A DNA stretch of 64,000 nt from Palsa-504 sp963800415. GTDB taxonomy: Bacteria; Actinomycetota; Actinomycetes; Streptosporangiales; Streptosporangiaceae. This document shows, piece after piece, positions 53,694-62,637 of this stretch. The position numbers and the translations under genes are program-made. The notes under the pieces were generated by a model that searched no databases, had not been told where the DNA came from, and was given only the letters and a program-made list of their open reading frames with translations. Position 1 is the first letter of the stretch. Each line of letters opens with the position of its first letter. The stretch lies in assembly GCA_963800415.1 (NCBI GenBank), contig CAWDBS010000081.1:1-64000 (forward strand). Direction: 5' to 3'.

Positions 53694-56367
53694 GCACGCT
53701 GAAGACCGCCGCAAGCCCGATCATAAGGCCCATGTCGCGCAGCCAGTTCGAGGATGTCTGCGTCCACAGCGGGTCAATGATCGTGCCAAACACGGCAGGA
53801 GGGCTGATCTTGTCGTAGTTGACGGTCGTTGCCACCGCGGCGTAGCCCCAGCGGGACGGCGCTATCGCCGCGAGGTACGTGAGTGGGCTCGTCAGCAGCA
53901 GCACGCCGCCGGACAGGATGACCTGGGCCATGGTGAGCAGCACCAAGAAGGGCATCGCCTTCTCCGACGTGCTCACCAGGGCGGACACCAGCAGGCCGAG
54001 GCACATCGAGGCGGCAGCGAGCACGGCGATGCCGAGCATGATCTCAATGAGCGGGGCGCCGGTCAGGAAGGCGCCGTGGGCGGGCATCGGGCTACGCCCG
54101 GCCACCCCGAGCAGCACGAGCAGGAAGGACTGCACGATGCTGATCACGCCGAGCACCAGCAGCTTGGAAAACAGGTAGGCACCGGACGAAAGGCCGGCCG
54201 CTCGTTCCCTGATATAGATCGGGCGTTCCTTGACCAGTTCCCTGATCGAGCTCGCCGTGCCCGACAGACAGGCGCAGATGACCAAGATCAGCAGCAGTGT
54301 TGCTATTTCGTTGTTCTTGCCGGGCGGACCCGCCAGGCCGTCGGGGCTGGTCGGTATCAGGCGAATCAGCGCGCCCAAGATGATGGGCAGCAGGACCATG
54401 AACGTCAGGTAGCCGCGGTCGGACGCAATCACCCGCACGTACCGGCGGGTCAGCGTGGTCATCTGCCGCAGCGCGCCGCGCCGCTGCGGCGGCGGCGCGG
54501 CCGCGAGCTCCTGTTCGTTGGGTGCAGGCGCCGGGCGCGGCCGACCGAGTACGTACTGCGCGTAGGCGGGCGAGGCGGCGAACTCGCCTGCCCAGTCACG
54601 ATCCGGGTAGGCCTCGAAGGCCTGGAACACCTCGGCCCAGCCGGGCTCGCCGAAGTAGCTGAGGCCCTCGTCGGGCGGGCCGTAGAAGGCCACCTTCCCG
54701 CCGGGCACCAGGACCAGCAGCCGGTCGCAGGTGTCCAGGTTGGCGACGCTGTGCGTGACCACGATGACGGTCCGGCCGTCGTGGGCCAGGTCGCGCATCT
54801 GCTCCATGACCGACTTGTCCAGGCCGGGATCCAGGCCGGAGGTCGGCTCGTCCAGGAACAGCAGCGACGGCTTGGTCAGCAGTTCCTGCGCCACGTTGAC
54901 CCGCTTGAGCTGCCCGCCGGACAGCCGGTCCGCGCGCGTGTTGGCGTGCTTGGTCAGGCCGAGCTCATTCATCACCTCGTCGACCCGGACGTCCCGCTCG
55001 GCGGGCTTGGTGTCGGCCGGGAAGCGGAGCTCGGCCGAGTACTGCAGCGCACGGCGGGCGGTCAGCTGGGTGTGCAGGACGCTTTCCTGCGGGACCAGGC
55101 CGATCCGGTACCGGAGCTCGTTGTAGTTCTGGTACAAGTCCCGGTTGTCGTAGAGCACGGTGCCGGTGTCCGCCGGGCGCATGCCGGTCAGCGCGCCGAG
55201 CAGCGTCGACTTGCCCGCGCCGCTGGGACCGATGACGCCGACCAGCGACTTCTCCGGGATCGGGAACGTGACCCGGTCCAGCAGCACCTTGCCGCCCGAC
55301 ACCTTCACCACCAGGTCCTGGGCCGTGAAGGTGATCAGGCCGTCGTCGACGAACTGGATGAGCTCGCCGTCCTTGAGCCGGAACGTGGAGCTCCCGATGC
55401 TGACGAGGTCCCGTTCGGTCAGGATCTGCCTGGAAACCTGCTGGCCGTTGACAAAAGTCCCGTTATGGCTGTCGAGGTCGACGATCTCGTAGCTGCCGGT
55501 GGGTGACTTGCGCAATTCCGCGTGGTGCCGCGACACATTGAGGTCGGAAAGGACCAGGTCATTGTCGGGCCCGCGGCCGATGCGCATGGCCTTGGCAGGC
55601 AGCGGCATCCGCGAGGTGGGCCTGCGGTCCACGCTCGGCAGCAGGTCCGGCGTGACCGGCGGGGCAGGCTGGACCGGCGGGGCAGGCTGGACCGGCGCCG
55701 CGGCCGCGGCGTGCCGCGGGGCATGCTCGCGCGGCGCGGGAGGCTCGTACGGCGCGGGAGGCTCGTACGGCGCGACGGGCTCGGGCGCGGGCGCGGCCTC
55801 CGGGGCCGGCTGCCACCAGGACTCGGAGTCGTGCCCCGGGGCGGGTTCCGGGGCGGGCGGGGCCGACGGCGCCGCAGCGGGCGGAACGGGAGAGGCCGAC
55901 AAGGCGGTGCCAGGATGATCGAGCGGGGGGGCGGCGGGCGGCGGGGCCGCGGCCGCGGGCACCTGGGGCATGCAGCGCAGGACCGGGCCGTCGTCCGGGT
56001 TTCCCAGCCGCACCACGCAGTCCGCGCTGATCTCGATCCGGTCCAGCCGCTGCAGACCGAGGAACGTCCCGTTGGTGCTGTCGAGATCCTCGATGACCCA
56101 GCCGTCGCCGTCGACCCGCAGCACCCCATGCTGCCACGACACGCGCGAGTCGGTCATGACGATGTCGGACTTGGGGTCCCGGCCGATGTGGTACGTGGTC
56201 CCGGCGGTCAGTTGATGATCCGAGCGCCTGGTCCGTACCACGAGGTCGGACGGGACAGGCGGGGCGGCGGCCGCGCCCGGCGGAGGCGCAGCCTCGGCGA
56301 GCCCGGCTGAGGAAGGACTGGCCTGCGGCGGCCGACGGTCAGACCAGTCAAAACTCTCGGGTGGCAT
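53644..56367 (-). CDS. double-FHA ABC transporter, Rv1747-like
   Basis: 907 residues. FHA1 (~50-125: YHIGRDPKSDIVMTDSRVSW, DLDSTNGTFLG), a ~110-residue Pro/Ala linker with duplicated 18-bp segments, FHA2 (~245-330: MRIGRGPDNDLVLSDLNVSR, DLDSHNGTFVNG), an ABC ATPase (Walker A GPSGAGKST, signature LSGGQLKR, Walker B LLFLDEPTSGLD, H-loop VTHS), and six C-terminal membrane helices of the ABC-2 type. M. tuberculosis Rv1747 has this architecture and is controlled by PknF phosphorylation. No kinase gene lies in the window. ATG 56367 is the first codon of the conserved-looking N-terminus. Confidence 0.92.
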   Translation of the reverse strand: MPPESFDWSDRRPPQASPSSAGLAEAAPPPGAAAAPPVPSDLVVRTRRSDHQLTAGTTYHIGRDPKSDIVMTDSRVSWQHGVLRVDGDGWVIEDLDSTNGTFLGLQRLDRIEISADCVVRLGNPDDGPVLRCMPQVPAAAAPPPAAPPLDHPGTALSASPVPPAAAPSAPPAPEPAPGHDSESWWQPAPEAAPAPEPVAPYEPPAPYEPPAPREHAPRHAAAAAPVQPAPPVQPAPPVTPDLLPSVDRRPTSRMPLPAKAMRIGRGPDNDLVLSDLNVSRHHAELRKSPTGSYEIVDLDSHNGTFVNGQQVSRQILTERDLVSIGSSTFRLKDGELIQFVDDGLITFTAQDLVVKVSGGKVLLDRVTFPIPEKSLVGVIGPSGAGKSTLLGALTGMRPADTGTVLYDNRDLYQNYNELRYRIGLVPQESVLHTQLTARRALQYSAELRFPADTKPAERDVRVDEVMNELGLTKHANTRADRLSGGQLKRVNVAQELLTKPSLLFLDEPTSGLDPGLDKSVMEQMRDLAHDGRTVIVVTHSVANLDTCDRLLVLVPGGKVAFYGPPDEGLSYFGEPGWAEVFQAFEAYPDRDWAGEFAASPAYAQYVLGRPRPAPAPNEQELAAAPPPQRRGALRQMTTLTRRYVRVIASDRGYLTFMVLLPIILGALIRLIPTSPDGLAGPPGKNNEIATLLLILVICACLSGTASSIRELVKERPIYIRERAAGLSSGAYLFSKLLVLGVISIVQSFLLVLLGVAGRSPMPAHGAFLTGAPLIEIMLGIAVLAAASMCLGLLVSALVSTSEKAMPFLVLLTMAQVILSGGVLLLTSPLTYLAAIAPSRWGYAAVATTVNYDKISPPAVFGTIIDPLWTQTSSNWLRDMGLMIGLAAVFSVLTWIQLRRIGPRRRRG

Positions 56368-56668
56368 GCTTACACAGTGTAGGGCCGACGCGGGTAAACG
56401 GGAATCACGAGAACCATTCAGGTTGACCGCGCGTTTTGACATATTGGGAGGCGGACACCCTGATACTGGAACGTCCGGCACTGCGTCTGAACGGCACCGC
56501 GTCTGAATTGAGCGTTGAACCCGAGCCACACCCGCGCTATACGGCACATGTGACTCACTGTTATCCCCGGTAACTAAGTGGTACCCCAGAGGTGGGAATG
56601 ATGGTCGTAAGTGCATATTGCGGGGATGGGGATATGGTCATCATTTCCCGCACCGTGGGGAACGCGGC
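56368..56668. promoter_or_regulatory. divergent promoter region
   Basis: About 300 bp between the FHA-ABC gene and the DUF2993 gene. TACACAGTGTA (56371-56381) is an 11-bp palindrome next to the FHA-ABC start and can serve as its TACACT -10. A GCGTCTGAA sequence occurs twice (near 56483 and 56500). No ORF with coding codon bias is seen. Confidence 0.45.
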
Positions 56669-57780
56669 ATGAGCTCCGATCCCGACCAAGCCTGGCCCTG
56701 AGTGGTGGCAGCAGCCGCAAGGCCCCAAGAGAGACCAGGGTCACCAGGACCATCAAGATGCCCAGGGGACGCAGGATCTTCCTACGAACCAGGGGTCCCA
56801 GGATTCCCAGGATTCCCAGGCGACGCGGCAGTACCCGACGACCCAGGGGTCCCCGCCTGGCCAGGGTTTCCAGTCCGGTCAGGGTTTCCAGTCCGGTCCG
56901 GGTTTCCCGTCCGGCCAGGGTTTCCCGGAGAGCCAGGGTGTCCCGTCCGGTCAGGCTTTCCCGGCCCGGCGGCAGGGGGCTGGCCAGGGATACCGGCACG
57001 ATCAGAACTACCCCGGGAACCAGGGCTATCAGGGACCTCCGGGGACGCAGGGCTATCCGGCTAGCCAGGGCTTCCCTGGGGCGCAGGGCTACCAGGGGCC
57101 GGGCGCCCCGGGTGCGCCGACGGCGCCGGTGGCCGCTCATCACCCTGATCGTGATCATCGTGGTGCTGGTGGTCGGCGACCGCGCCGCCAAGGCCTATAC
57201 CGAGGACCAGATGGCCAGCCAGGTTCAGTCGTCGCTGGCCCTGTCCGGCAAGCCGCACGTGACCATCCAGGGGTTCCCGTTCCTGACCCAGCTGGCCGCC
57301 CGCGATTTCCGTACCGTCAACATCAACGCGAGCAACGAGACCGCGGGGCCAGGCGGCGAGCTCGAGATCGCCAGCCTGACCGCCACGCTGCACGGGATGC
57401 ATATCCACGGGCTCAACAGCGCGACAATCGACCAGTTCAACGCCACGGCACTGGTCACCTTCACCGCCCTCGGGAATGCGGGCGGCATCCCGCAAGGCAT
57501 CACGCTGGCACCTGACGGACCGAACCAGATCAAGGCGAGCATCGACATCCTGGGCTTCAGCAGCTCGGCCACCGCCAAGGTCACCCAGGTCGGAAGCAAC
57601 AAGATCAACGTTAAGGTCACCGACTTCGGGGGGGTACCGGCCGACGTCCTTGGCAGCCTGGCGGACTTCACCATCAGCATCCCCAAGCTCCCGGCGGGAG
57701 TGACGATCCAGAGCATCAGCGTCACCCAGCAGGGGCTCCGGATCACCGCGGCCGGCCAGAACACCACCCTGAGCCAGTGA
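56669..57780 (+). CDS. DUF2993 (LmeA-like) protein with Gln/Gly-rich N-terminus (two frameshifts)
   Basis: About 370 residues. ATG 56669 gives MSSDPDQAWP, then a shift near 56697 leads to EWWQQPQGPKRDQGHQDHQD and a long Gln/Gly/Pro/Phe-rich stretch with QSGQGF/PSGQGF repeats. A second shift near 57105-57115 leads to a membrane segment (WPLITLIVIIVVLVVGDRAA) and the DUF2993 domain (AYTEDQMASQVQSSLALSGK, VTIQGFPFLTQLAARDFRTV, VTQQGLRITAAGQNTTL). DUF2993 proteins bind lipids; mycobacterial LmeA acts in lipomannan maturation. An alternative reading in one frame makes an Arg-rich N-terminus that is a shadow. Confidence 0.8.
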
Positions 57781-57998
57781 CCGGCCCGCGCCAGCGAGGG
57801 GTATCGCCGAAATTTAAGCACGCCGCCGACGCCGCCCGGGCGACCGTCGCGACGATGCGCCGCGGCGTGGTGCTGCCCGTGGACGGCATGGACGACGGCC
57901 AGGGCGGAGGCCAGGGCGGAGGCCGTCCGGCCGGGCCCGGGGCCGGGCCGTTCGGGATCATGATAATCACGGAACCGGAGGCGGTAGGCTCACGCCTG

Positions 57999-58421
57999 AT
58001 GCCAGCAACCTGTGTTTTCTGCGCCATCATCCGCGGCGAGCAGCAGGCGGTGACCGTCCTGGAGACCGGGCAGCTGATCGCGTTCCTTGATCACCGGCCG
58101 CTCTTCCGCGGGCACACGCTGCTCGCGCCGAAGCGGCACGTGCGGCTGCTCAGCGACCTGCCCGCCGACCAGGTGCCTGGGTTCTTCACCACGGCTCAGC
58201 GGCTGGAGCGCGCGGTCGAGGACGGCCTGGGCGCCGACGGGTCGATGATCCTGGTCAACAACGTGGTGAGCCAGTCCGTGCCGCACCTGCACCTGCATGT
58301 GATCCCCCGGAACAAGCGCGATGGCCTGCGGTTCTGGCTGGGGCCGCGGCATCCGTACGACGACGAGCACCCGGCCGAGGCGTACGCCGAGAAGATCAGG
58401 GCGGCGCTGCCGCCGGCCTGA
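57999..58421 (+). CDS. HIT-family hydrolase/transferase
   Basis: 140 residues from ATG 57999 (MPATCVFCAIIRGEQQAVTV). The zinc-type CVFC start, GHTLLAPKRHVRLLSDLPAD and the histidine triad HLHLHVIPRNKRDG are all standard. The frame is open back to a GTG at 57777 that overlaps the DUF2993 stop, which would add 74 residues (including MRRGVVLPVDGMDDGQGGG) of unclear origin; coupling makes it possible. HIT enzymes hydrolyse or transfer nucleoside phosphoramidates and related substrates. Confidence 0.88.
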   Translation: MPATCVFCAIIRGEQQAVTVLETGQLIAFLDHRPLFRGHTLLAPKRHVRLLSDLPADQVPGFFTTAQRLERAVEDGLGADGSMILVNNVVSQSVPHLHLHVIPRNKRDGLRFWLGPRHPYDDEHPAEAYAEKIRAALPPA

Positions 58422-58514
58422 ACCGGGGGCGAAGCCCTGAACCGGGGACAGGCGTCCGGCGTTACGGTGGATACAGCATAAGCACCGTGGCACGCTGGAG
58501 CCCCAGGAGACCCC

Positions 58515-59249
58515 ATGCCCGAAGACCCCAATCGCTTCGCGCGTGAGCTGTTCGACGGGCTGCCCGCCCGGTACGACCGGCTCGCCGAGCTTCTTTCGTT
58601 CGGGCAGAACGGGCAGTGGCGGGCCGAAATGGTCGGCCACGTCATCCCGGCTGACGGCGTGATCCTGGACGTCGCGTCCGGGACGGCCGGCGTGGCGCTG
58701 CAGCTCGCCGCGCGCAATGCTCGCGAGCACGGGCGGGCCCGGGTGGTGGGCGTGGACCTGACCGAACCGATGCTGCGCCAGGGGCGGCGCCGGGTGGCCG
58801 CGGCCGGCCTGCGGGACAGGATCTCGCTGGCGGCCGGCCGGGCCGAGCAGCTGCCCTTCCCCGACGCCAGCGTCGACGCGCTGACGTTCACCTACCTGCT
58901 CAGGTACGTGCGGGACCCGCAGGCCACGCTGGCCGAGCTGGCCCGCGTGCTCAAGCCGGGCGGGACCATGGCCAGCCTGGAGTTCTGCGTACCGGCCGGG
59001 CCGCTGTGGCATCCGGCCTGGTGGGCATACACCCGGACGGTGCTGCCGGCCGGCGGCCTGCTGCTCGGCGGCCGGGAGTGGTTCCGGGTGGGCCGCTTCC
59101 TCGGCCCCAACATCTCCGCGCACTACCGCAGGTACCCGGTCGCCTGGACGGTGCAGGCCTGGGAGAAGGCCGGCCTGACCGACGTCGGGACCCGGGTCAT
59201 GAGCCTCGGCGGCGGCCTCGTCATGTGGGGCAAGCGTGCCCGGCTCTGA
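58515..59249 (+). CDS. UbiE/MenG-like class I methyltransferase
   Basis: 244 residues. RFARELFDGLPARYDRLAEL is the family N-terminus; VILDVASGTAGVALQLAARN is SAM motif I; VVGVDLTEPMLRQGRRR, AEQLPFPDASVDALTFTYLL and ELARVLKPGGTMASLEF follow. The architecture matches (demethyl)menaquinone methyltransferases. The next gene, a UbiA-like membrane protein, overlaps by 14 bases, supporting a quinone or prenyl-lipid role, though MenG identity is not certain. Confidence 0.87.
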   Translation: MPEDPNRFARELFDGLPARYDRLAELLSFGQNGQWRAEMVGHVIPADGVILDVASGTAGVALQLAARNAREHGRARVVGVDLTEPMLRQGRRRVAAAGLRDRISLAAGRAEQLPFPDASVDALTFTYLLRYVRDPQATLAELARVLKPGGTMASLEFCVPAGPLWHPAWWAYTRTVLPAGGLLLGGREWFRVGRFLGPNISAHYRRYPVAWTVQAWEKAGLTDVGTRVMSLGGGLVMWGKRARL

Positions 59250-60024
59250 GCAGGGGGGTGCGGGGGGGGCGTTCCCCCCGGCCGACACCGAGGTGGACCC
59301 GGCCGCCCGGCCGGCGTATTACGCTGCCCGGCCGGGCGCCTGGCGGGACTGGTGGACGCTGCTGCATCCGCCGTACACGGCCTGGCACCTGTCCTATGCG
59401 GTGATCGGCGCCGCGCTCGCGCCGCAGGTGCTGGTCATCAACATGATCGCGACCGTGCTCGCGTTCTTCCTCGCGGTCGGGCTGGCCGCGCACGCGCTCG
59501 ACGAACTGCGCGACCGTCCGCTGCGGACCGCCATCCCGTCCGCCGCGCTGGTCGCCGTGGTCGCGGCCGGCCTGCTGGGCGCGCTGGTGCTCGGCGTGTT
59601 CGGGGTGATCCGGGTCGGCTGGACGCTGATCCCGTACATGGTGGCGGGCCCGGTGCTGGTGATCGCGTACAACGCCGAGCTCTTCGGCGGCATCATGCAC
59701 ACCGACTTCGGCTTCGCCGCCGCCTGGGGGGCGTTCCCGGTGCTCACCGCCTACACGGCGCAGACCGGCACGCTGGCCCTGGCGCCGGTCCTGGCCGCGG
59801 CCGGCGCGTTCGCGCTGTCCACGGCCCAGCGCCAGCTAAGCACCCCGGCCAGGAACATCAGGCGCCGGGCGCAGCGGGTCGAGGGCAGCATCACCTTCGG
59901 CGACGGCCGGACCGTGCCGATCACCGCGGATACCCTGCTGCAGCCGCTGGAGCGGGCCCTGCGCGCGACTTCCTGGGCGATCATGCTGCTCGCCGCCGCG
60001 CTGGCCGCGGCCCGCCTGACCTGA
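59236..60024 (+). CDS. UbiA-like integral membrane protein
   Basis: 262 residues, about seven helices. A disordered N-terminus contains part of a G-run/C-run motif. AHALDELRDRPLRTAIPSAA carries a D-x3-D as in the first Asp-rich motif of UbiA prenyltransferases, after an Ala/Leu-rich helix; VLVIAYNAELFGG and DFGFAAAWGAFPVL follow. The second Asp-rich motif is weak, so enzymatic function is uncertain. The GTG start overlaps the methyltransferase end. Confidence 0.72.
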   Translation: MPGSEQGGAGGAFPPADTEVDPAARPAYYAARPGAWRDWWTLLHPPYTAWHLSYAVIGAALAPQVLVINMIATVLAFFLAVGLAAHALDELRDRPLRTAIPSAALVAVVAAGLLGALVLGVFGVIRVGWTLIPYMVAGPVLVIAYNAELFGGIMHTDFGFAAAWGAFPVLTAYTAQTGTLALAPVLAAAGAFALSTAQRQLSTPARNIRRRAQRVEGSITFGDGRTVPITADTLLQPLERALRATSWAIMLLAAALAAARLT

Positions 60025-60290
60025 ACGGGACTGACTTGCTACCTTAAGTAGCTGGAAGCACTCGGAGAGTTAAGTATCCCGGGCCGAGATGGCCGCGAAG
60101 CCGGAATGATCCTCATTTCAGGCGCGCTTCGCAGTCACCTCAGGCACACTTGTCTACTAGAATTACGTCAATAAATCATAAATTAGGACATTTCAGGAGA
60201 AAGGTGAGTCATCGGAACTCCTGCCTGAACGCGCCGTCCGTGGCTCATACTTGACAGGAGCGCAGCTGCGATGCCATCAGGAGACCGCAC
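60025..60290. promoter_or_regulatory. AT-richer promoter region of the SpoIIE phosphatase gene
   Basis: This 266-bp gap is unusually A/T-rich around 60150-60200 (TAGAATTACGTCAATAAATC), with candidate -10 sequences such as TAGAAT near 60156. The AGGAG ribosome site lies at 60277-60281. No ORF of note. Confidence 0.5.
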
Positions 60291-62615
60291 GTGACGTCCG
60301 GCATGTCGGCGAAAGGCAGTGCTCTCGGGGCCAACGCTCCCGAGGGCGGTGTCATACCGAACCGTGCCCCGTTGCCTCGGGCCCCTGGTAACGGAACCAA
60401 GCGGGGCCGTGAATCAATCACCGGCACGAACTTCCAGGAGGCCGGGATCACCGACACCCCGGAGGCCTCTCATCCGGCCCTGTCCTCGTCCGTGCGGACC
60501 CTGATCCTGGGGATCGACTACGACGGGCGCATCGTGCAGCACGACAGGAACGCGGCCCAGATCCTGGCGCGCACGCCGGATGACCTGCTCGGCGCGCAGC
60601 TCATCGAGCTCACGTCGGGCGGCTCCCACGCCGGCAACGCCCAGCGGAACGCAGACGGCGCCCCGGGAGACCAGGCGCAGGCGAACTCGCACGGCGGCCC
60701 GCAGGCCGACGCCGCGGCCGCGGTAGCGGGTCTGCTCGAGGCCATCCGTTCGGATCGTGAGGGCAGTGCCATGCTCACGATCGACACCCGCGACGGCATC
60801 CCGGCCGAGGCCGTCGTGACGGTCCATCCGATGCGGGCCGGCGGGACCAGCCTGGCCGCACTCGCCCTGCTCCGGATTCCGGCGCCCAACTCCGAGCGGT
60901 TCGTCGATCCCGCGCTCATGCGCAGGCAGATGCTCGACGGTACGCTGACCAGGATCGGCGACACGCTCGACATCGATGACGTAGCCCGCGAGCTGCTCGA
61001 CGCGCTCGTTCCGGCCTTCTGCAACGCGGCGGGCCTGCTGCTGCTGGAAAGCCTGGTCGGCGATGACGAGCTGCCGTCCCACGGGCCCGAGGGGTCGCTG
61101 CCCCTGCGCCGGATCTCGCTGCGTCACGATAAGAAGGATCCGGCCTGGGAGGCGGTCTTCCCGACCGGCGAGATCCTCCGCTACCCGGTCGGCTCGCCGT
61201 ACTACCGGTGCATGGACACCGGCGCGCCGGTGCTCGAGACGACCATCAGCAAGAGCCAGGCGGGCGAGATCGCCAAGGCCTGGCGGCGCAAGCCCGTGGC
61301 TAAGCTGCTTTCCGGGGTGTCCCTGCTGCTGCTGCCGCTCATCGCGCGCGGCACCATGCTGGGCTTCTTCGCCTGCACCCGGCAGGAGGGGTTCCGCCGG
61401 TTCGACGCGTACGACCGCGAGATCGGCATAGACTTCGCCTCCCGGGCCGCCATGTTCATCGACAATGCCCGCCGCTACAGCCGGGAGCACGCCACCGCGC
61501 TGACGCTGCAGCGGAGCATGCTGCCGACCGGGCTCTCCTACCCCTCCTCGGTCGAGGTCAGGCACCGCTACCTGCCCGGCAGCAAGCTCATCGAGGTCGG
61601 CGGCGACTGGTACGAGTCCATCGCGCTGCCGGGGGGCCGGGTCGCGCTGGTGGTCGGCGACGTGGCCGGGCACGGCGTGCGCGCCGCCGTCACCATGGGC
61701 CGGCTGCGCACCGCCATCCACACCCTGGCCATGCTCGAGCTGCCGCCCGCCGATTCGCTCCAGCAGCTCGACGAGCTCATGCATACCCTCGGCGAGCGCG
61801 AGCCGCACTTCGCCACCTGCGCGTACGCCGTCTACAACGCGGTCAGCGGCGAATGCGAGGTGGCAGTGGCCGGCCACCTGCCGCCGCTGCTCGTGCACCC
61901 GGACGGCAGCAACGAGCTGCTCGACGTGCCGCCCGCGCCGCCGCTCGGCATCGGCGACGGCGAGGTGGAGAGCCGCCGGTTCAAGATCGAGGACGGCAGC
62001 CTGTTCGTCCTGTACACCGACGGCCTGGTCGAGAACAAGGGCCAGGACATCAGCGACGGCCTGGCCCGGCTGCGCGGCATCTTCGGCCCGGGCTCGCCGA
62101 CCCGGCCGCTCGAGGATCTGTGCAAGGCCACGCTGGACGGGGTGTACTCCGACCATCAGCGCGACGACATCGCGGTGCTCATCGCCCGGCTGCGGCGGCT
62201 GCCCGAGGACCGCTATGCCTCATGGACGCTCGCGCCCAAGCTGACCTCGGTGCGGGAGGCGCGTTCGGTGCTGACCGAGCCGATGAAACGGTGGGACCTG
62301 GAGGACCTGATCCCCACCACCGAGCTGCTCGTCTCCGAGCTGGTGACCAACGCGGTCAGGTACTCACGCGGCGAGGTCACGCTCCGGCTGGTCAATGAGA
62401 AGGCGCTCGTCTGCGAGGTCATCGACAACTCCGGCGCGCTGCCGAGGCTCCGCCAGGCCAACAGCGAGGACGAGAACGGCCGCGGCCTGCAGGTCGTGCG
62501 CCAGCTCGCTCAGCGCTGGGGCGCCCGCCGGACCGCGAACGGCAAGGTGGTCTGGTGCGAGCAGCCGCTGCCGGGCAGCGCCAGCGCCCTGGATGAGCCG
62601 CAGCCCTTCCACTGA
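60291..62615 (+). CDS. PAS-GAF-SpoIIE phosphatase with C-terminal anti-sigma-type HATPase
   Basis: 774 residues. An N-terminal disordered stretch is followed by a PAS-like domain (~65-205: LILGIDYDGRIVQHDRNAAQ), a GAF domain (~215-400: LTRIGDTLDIDDVARELLDA, LLLPLIARGTMLGFFACTRQ), a PP2C/SpoIIE phosphatase (~400-630: VGGDWYESIALPGGRVALVV, GDVAGHGVRAAVTMGRLRTA, LYTDGLVENKG, HQRDDIAVLIARL) and an RsbW-like HATPase (~650-760: LLVSELVTNAVRYS, ENGRGLQVVRQLAQRWG). The GTG start has AGGAG upstream. It should act in a partner-switching stress or development pathway. Confidence 0.92.
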   Translation: MTSGMSAKGSALGANAPEGGVIPNRAPLPRAPGNGTKRGRESITGTNFQEAGITDTPEASHPALSSSVRTLILGIDYDGRIVQHDRNAAQILARTPDDLLGAQLIELTSGGSHAGNAQRNADGAPGDQAQANSHGGPQADAAAAVAGLLEAIRSDREGSAMLTIDTRDGIPAEAVVTVHPMRAGGTSLAALALLRIPAPNSERFVDPALMRRQMLDGTLTRIGDTLDIDDVARELLDALVPAFCNAAGLLLLESLVGDDELPSHGPEGSLPLRRISLRHDKKDPAWEAVFPTGEILRYPVGSPYYRCMDTGAPVLETTISKSQAGEIAKAWRRKPVAKLLSGVSLLLLPLIARGTMLGFFACTRQEGFRRFDAYDREIGIDFASRAAMFIDNARRYSREHATALTLQRSMLPTGLSYPSSVEVRHRYLPGSKLIEVGGDWYESIALPGGRVALVVGDVAGHGVRAAVTMGRLRTAIHTLAMLELPPADSLQQLDELMHTLGEREPHFATCAYAVYNAVSGECEVAVAGHLPPLLVHPDGSNELLDVPPAPPLGIGDGEVESRRFKIEDGSLFVLYTDGLVENKGQDISDGLARLRGIFGPGSPTRPLEDLCKATLDGVYSDHQRDDIAVLIARLRRLPEDRYASWTLAPKLTSVREARSVLTEPMKRWDLEDLIPTTELLVSELVTNAVRYSRGEVTLRLVNEKALVCEVIDNSGALPRLRQANSEDENGRGLQVVRQLAQRWGARRTANGKVVWCEQPLPGSASALDEPQPFH

Positions 62616-62637
62616 GCGGGCGCCTACCCGGCCAGGT

